A DNA stretch of 9,420 bases. It comes from Bacteroides sp. GTDB lineage: Bacteria; Bacteroidota; Bacteroidia; Bacteroidales; Bacteroidaceae. Shown here piece by piece: positions 7,102-9,420 of the stretch. The stretch is taken from contig DXOJ01000497.1 in the NCBI GenBank assembly GCA_019412865.1, positions 1-9,420 on the forward strand. The letters run 5' to 3'. The notes beneath the pieces were generated by a model. It did no database searches, was not told where the DNA came from, and worked only from the letters and a program-made list of their open reading frames with translations. Both the position numbers and the translations under genes were made by a program. Positions within the stretch are counted from its first letter, which is position 1. Each line of letters begins with the position of its first letter.

Positions 7102-7995
7102 ATGAAAAAGATTTTATTGGCAGTTACAGCTGCTTTAGCAATTACGGGTTGCTCACAGAATGAAGATGAGGTTATTATTAATAATGGTAATTCGGTAGAA
7201 ATTAATTTGAATGGTGGTGTTGAAGCCACTACTGTATCAAGAGCAGCTATAAATAAAGGTGAGGCTTTGTCTGGTATACAGTTCGTAAGAGTTGATGGAA
7301 ATGATATTGGTACTTTGGAGGATTTCAGTAACGTAACAATTACTGGTGCTATGGCAGCAGGAGGAGCTATAACTTTTTCACCTGTACAATACTACCCCTC
7401 TAATGGTTCTACAAAGGCGAATATTTTAGGCTTTTATCCAGTAGCAACTTCTATTACAGCTGGTGTGGCAACTATGACCATTACAGGAGATGAGGATGTG
7501 TTATATGCTTCTTATGTGTCGGGTAGCAAGGAAACCCCGATTACAACTCCATTATCATTTCAACATAAATTGACACAATTTAAATTTGTGGTAAAGAGGG
7601 ATGCTGCTTCGACAGATGCTGATATCACTAATGTAGCTGTAACTATAAAAGATGCAAATTCTATTTTTAAGATGAGTCTAGTTGATGGTGTATTATCAGA
7701 TTGGGGGACTCCTATATCTACAATTAACCCTATAACAAATGCTACTGCTTCTGTAACTGGTACAGTAGAAACAGCAGGTTTTATGTTAGAACCTAATTTA
7801 ACTTCCTTAGTATTAACTGTTTCGGCAACAGGATATGACTCGTCCGATGTTACAATTACGGGTACTGACGGAGGTAAGTTTGAAATGGGTAAAGCATATA
7901 CAATAACTCTAACCTTTAAAGGTAAGAGCATAACTCCAAGTGGAGCAATTGCAGAGTGGACTACTGGAACAGGTGGTGGTGCTGATATTGAATAA
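7102..7995 (+). CDS. Fimbrillin-family lipoprotein (type V pilus subunit-like)
   Basis: A 297-residue lipoprotein precursor. MKKILLAVTAALAITGC is a type II signal with lipidated Cys17, followed by acidic SQNEDE, which fits a surface-export signal of Bacteroidetes lipoproteins. The mature part follows the fimbrillin (Mfa-like) layout: SVEINLNGG (31-39); TTVSRAAI (43-50), where cleavage after Arg47 would resemble the arginine-specific maturation of FimA/Mfa1 pilins; a paired YYPSNGSTKANILGFYP (97-113); LSFQHKLTQFKFVV (151-164); GKAYTITLTFKG (263-274); and a C-terminal IAEWTTGTGGGADIE (283-297) similar to the usual closing strand. Codons lean more to A/T endings than in the upstream operon. It is the last gene before a hairpin terminator. 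The family call is firm. Whether it is the shaft or the tip subunit is not clear; its position last in the operon and its small size favour a main subunit. Confidence 0.9.
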   Translation: MKKILLAVTAALAITGCSQNEDEVIINNGNSVEINLNGGVEATTVSRAAINKGEALSGIQFVRVDGNDIGTLEDFSNVTITGAMAAGGAITFSPVQYYPSNGSTKANILGFYPVATSITAGVATMTITGDEDVLYASYVSGSKETPITTPLSFQHKLTQFKFVVKRDAASTDADITNVAVTIKDANSIFKMSLVDGVLSDWGTPISTINPITNATASVTGTVETAGFMLEPNLTSLVLTVSATGYDSSDVTITGTDGGKFEMGKAYTITLTFKGKSITPSGAIAEWTTGTGGGADIE

Positions 7996-8048
7996 GCTGA
8001 AAGATAATTTAGATATATTATAATATCTCTTTCTTTTAGACAGACATG

Positions 8049-8110
8049 AAAGGTGAGTAGAATTTTAATTTTTCTTTGTATGGTGGAGAAATAAAATTCT
8101 ACTCACCTTT
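8049..8110. terminator. 19-bp perfect inverted repeat, probable terminator of the fimbrial operon
   Basis: The arms 8049-8067 and 8092-8110 are perfect complements, beginning AAAGGTGAGTAG and ending CTACTCACCTTT. The 24-base loop has a minor inner stem (TTTCT 8071-8075 / AGAAA 8087-8091). The A and T tracts are inside the stem base, and no long T run follows, so it may terminate in both directions or act as a 3' stabiliser. It begins 53 bases after the fimbrillin stop. Confidence 0.75.
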
Positions 8111-8241
8111 TCAGTTATTTGGAATAAGAATGATGAGTTTCACTTTATTTTCTGATTAAGTGAGAATTGTTGTTGATAATCAAATAATATGGGGTGCTAT
8201 CTGTGATTTTGTGTAAATAGAAAGCTGTAGGATTCTAGTTT

Positions 8242-8249
8242 TATACTTG
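8242..8249 (+). promoter_or_regulatory. Candidate -7 box of the AraC-family gene
   Basis: TATACTTG differs from TAnnTTTG at one position. No TTTG lies at the expected -33 distance; the nearest is at 8208-8211, 30 bases before it. If used, the leader would be about 95 bases, long enough to include both inverted repeats before the start codon. The missing upstream element would fit an activator-dependent promoter. Confidence 0.35.
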
Positions 8250-8286
8250 CAATCTCTTTTTCACTTTTCTTCCCATTTTTTATGGC

Positions 8287-8306
8287 TATATGAAATCTTT
8301 CATATA
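8287..8306. repeat. 9-bp perfect palindrome in the regulator leader
   Basis: TATATGAAA (8287-8295) and TTTCATATA (8298-8306) flank a central TC. Near-perfect symmetry over 20 bases in an upstream region suggests a protein-binding site; with a two-base centre it cannot form a relaxed hairpin without opening its inner pairs. It lies 41 bases before the ATG at 8348. Confidence 0.5.
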
Positions 8307-8311
8307 TTTTT

Positions 8312-8345
8312 GCTGGCAGCATAAACAAATACAAATACAGCCAGC
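8312..8345 (+). promoter_or_regulatory. GC-rich hairpin covering the ribosome-binding region of the AraC gene
   Basis: GCTGGC (8312-8317) pairs with GCCAGC (8340-8345), closing a 22-base A-rich loop with a repeated CAAATA (8326-8331 and 8332-8337). The stem ends two bases before the ATG. In an otherwise very AT-rich leader, this stem would limit ribosome access, so translational control is possible. A 6-bp stem with a large loop is only moderately stable. Confidence 0.4.
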
Positions 8346-8347
8346 TT

Positions 8348-9187
8348 ATGCCATCTATTTGTCAAGGAACTTGGGATTGTCAAATATGTCCGAAAGCAGT
8401 GAGCAATGCTATTACTCATGTTATTTATCAGCGTGGTTTTCATAAACCAGCTCAGAGGTGTGAGGAAAATTTTATTCTTTTCTTGATTAAAGGAGAAATG
8501 CTGGTTAATAGTAAGGAATATGCCGGTACCATGCTCAAAGAAGGTGAATTTATACTTCAAGCTATTGATTCTACATTTGAGATGCTTGCCATGCTTGAAT
8601 GTGAGTGCATTTATTATCGTTTTATTCAACCGGAATTGTTTTGTGATTCTCGTTTCAATCATATAATGAAAGATGTGTCACCTCCACTTATCTATTCCCC
8701 AATAAAGATAGTTCCTGAACTACAATATTTTTTGAAGGGTTCCATCACTTATTTAAAAGGAAATAAAGTCTGCCGGGATTTGTTGTCTCTCAAGCGGAAA
8801 GAGTTGGCATTTGTGTTGGGGTATTATTATTCTGATTATGACCTTTCGAGTCTGGTGCATCCGCTCTCTAAGTACATCAATAGTTTCCACTACTTTGTTA
8901 TCCAAAACTATAAGAAAGTAAAGACTGTAGAAGAACTAGCCCAATTAGGGGGATATACTCTTAGCACATTTCGTCGTATTTTCAATAATGTCTTTCATGA
9001 ACCAGTTTATGAATGGATGCTGGCAAGGCGTAAAGAGGGTATTCTCGATGACTTGAATAATTCTGCTTATAGTATTTCCGAGATATGCTATAAATATGGT
9101 TTTGAGTCCTTACCTCATTTCTCTAATTTCTGTAAGAAATCTTTCGGCGCTTCTCCACGTAATTTGCGTGGACAAAACCGTTCATGA
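8348..9187 (+). CDS. AraC-family transcriptional regulator with cysteine-rich N-terminus
   Basis: A 279-residue regulator. The C-terminal 90 residues are a double helix-turn-helix of the AraC/XylS type: TVEELAQLGGYTLSTFRRIF (193-212) and SISEICYKYGFESLPHFSNF (242-261), followed by the family ending KSFGASPRNLR (264-274). The N-terminal 150 residues look like a small beta-rich sensing domain (FILFLIKGEMLVNSKEY, 42-58, then KEGEFIL at 64-70), similar to the cupin-like part of other members, but the ligand is unknown. Cys5, Cys11 and Cys14 (C-x5-C-x2-C) open the protein, which has ten cysteines in all. The ATG at 8348 is kept because it precedes this cysteine cluster and follows the leader hairpin. 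It lies just downstream of, and in the same direction as, the fimbrial operon, so control of those genes is a reasonable inference. No signal peptide; cytoplasmic. Confidence 0.92.
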   Translation: MPSICQGTWDCQICPKAVSNAITHVIYQRGFHKPAQRCEENFILFLIKGEMLVNSKEYAGTMLKEGEFILQAIDSTFEMLAMLECECIYYRFIQPELFCDSRFNHIMKDVSPPLIYSPIKIVPELQYFLKGSITYLKGNKVCRDLLSLKRKELAFVLGYYYSDYDLSSLVHPLSKYINSFHYFVIQNYKKVKTVEELAQLGGYTLSTFRRIFNNVFHEPVYEWMLARRKEGILDDLNNSAYSISEICYKYGFESLPHFSNFCKKSFGASPRNLRGQNRS

Positions 9188-9191
9188 TAAC

Positions 9192-9210
9192 TGATTATTA
9201 ATAATAATCA
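9192..9210. repeat. AT-rich inverted repeat after the regulator
   Basis: TGATTATT (9192-9199) and AATAATCA (9203-9210) are perfect inverted copies around AAT, five bases after the regulator's stop codon. The stem is nearly all A-T and no T run follows, so it is a poor terminator by itself; it may protect the 3' end or be chance in AT-rich DNA. Confidence 0.35.
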
Positions 9211-9231
9211 TGATCCATTCATATATAAAGA

Positions 9232-9262
9232 AATCCCCTGTCGGACTAGCCGGCAGGGGATT
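9232..9262 (-). terminator. Hairpin terminator between convergent araC-type gene and frdB
   Basis: Arms AATCCCCTGTCGG (9232-9244) and CCGGCAGGGGATT (9250-9262) pair over 13 positions around an ACTAG loop. The one irregular position is a T-G wobble on the plus strand and a C-A mismatch on the minus strand. On the minus strand it is followed by TTTCTTTATATA, the better tail, so it mainly ends frdB transcription 46 bases after its stop. It may also stop read-through from the regulator. Confidence 0.8.
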
Positions 9263-9308
9263 CTGTCATTAATCAAATTAAGCTCTCGCTCTCGAAATCT
9301 AGCAATTT

Positions 9309-9420
9309 CTAGTCTTTTAATTTTGCGATGATGAAGTCACGGTTCAAGCGGGCGATGTTGCTGATAGAGATGTTCTTCGGACATTCAGCCTCACAAGCAC
9401 GAGTGTTTGTACAGTTACCG
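9309..9420 (-). CDS. frdB: Fumarate reductase / succinate dehydrogenase iron-sulfur subunit, C-terminus (partial)
   Basis: The last 36 codons and a TAG stop, read on the minus strand; the gene enters from beyond the right edge. The peptide starts [20 protein letters not shown] and ends in AKLKD. It carries the closing cluster motif C-x5-C-x3-CP of this subunit: by comparison with E. coli FrdB the first two cysteines bind the 3Fe-4S cluster and the CP cysteine binds the 4Fe-4S cluster. The subunit passes electrons between the flavoprotein and the membrane quinone subunit. In Bacteroides the enzyme is mainly a fumarate reductase of anaerobic energy metabolism and frdB is the last gene of its operon, which agrees with the terminator just downstream. 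SdhB is the alternative name for the same protein in many annotations. Confidence 0.93.
   Translation of the reverse strand, partial: GNCTNTRACEAECPKNISISNIARLNRDFIIAKLKD

Larger units (their letters stand above)
7996..8347. other. AT-rich intergenic region between fimbrillin and AraC genes
   Basis: No coding frame on either strand looks real here; a minus-strand frame at 8300-8662 is a shadow of the regulator. The first part holds a weak AT-only hairpin (AGATAT 8011-8016 / ATATCT 8023-8028) followed by CTCTTTCTTTT, then a 19-bp perfect inverted repeat (8049-8110). The second part carries short palindromes: TCACTT/AAGTGA (8140-8145/8158-8163) and TTGAT-A-ATCAA (8173-8183). After them come a candidate -7 box and two inverted repeats close to the regulator's start. 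Confidence 0.7.

Noticed and set aside
7560..7931. 123-codon minus-strand frame opposite the fimbrillin gene
   Set aside because: It mirrors the beta-rich fimbrillin codons and has no independent start signals; the fimbrillin motifs are clearly on the plus strand.
8321..8339. Tandem CAAATA repeat as a phase-variation tract
   Set aside because: Only two copies and outside the coding frame; too short for slippage switching.
8300..8662. 120-codon minus-strand frame over the leader and start of the regulator
   Set aside because: It overlaps the AraC-type N-terminal domain, has no recognisable domain, and low-complexity composition fits a shadow frame.

Overview
The window reads as chromosomal DNA of a gut Bacteroidales, most likely the genus Bacteroides. 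Supporting signs are the fimbrillin / DUF3575 / DUF5119 gene set, exported proteins with Bacteroidetes-type signal peptides, mostly weak or absent Shine-Dalgarno sites, -7 boxes of the TAnnTTTG type, and a C-terminal fumarate reductase iron-sulfur sequence on the right edge. The species cannot be fixed from the sequence alone.

Region 1 (about 1-4626, + strand) is a tight three-gene operon for carbohydrate breakdown in the cell envelope: an exported 548-residue protein of unrecognised family that looks like an alpha/alpha toroid plus a beta-sandwich (51-1697), an exported protein with two tandem DUF1080 (3-keto-disaccharide hydrolase) domains (1713-3065), and a Tat-exported Gfo/Idh/MocA oxidoreductase (3088-4542). 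Gaps are 15 and 22 bases and a strong intrinsic terminator closes the unit at 4580-4626. Together they suggest an oxidise-then-cleave route: the oxidoreductase forms a 3-keto glycoside and the DUF1080 protein breaks the glycosidic bond, with the first protein preparing or binding a polymeric substrate. The window starts too late to show what precedes the operon.

Region 2 (about 4627-8110, + strand) is a compact fimbrial (type V pilus-like) locus with its own promoter: an OmpA-like/DUF3575 outer-membrane protein (4762-6039), a DUF5119 lipoprotein with a proline-rich tail (6049-7047, translationally coupled to the first), and a small fimbrillin-family lipoprotein (7102-7995). A 19-bp perfect inverted repeat (8049-8110) follows it.

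Region 3 (8111-9187, + strand) is a palindrome-rich leader and an AraC-family regulator with a cysteine-rich N-terminus, the obvious candidate regulator of the fimbrial genes.

Region 4 (9188-9420) is a convergent junction: a hairpin terminator and, on the minus strand, the last 36 codons of frdB, a core anaerobic respiration gene. No tRNA, rRNA, CRISPR, insertion sequence or integrase was seen.
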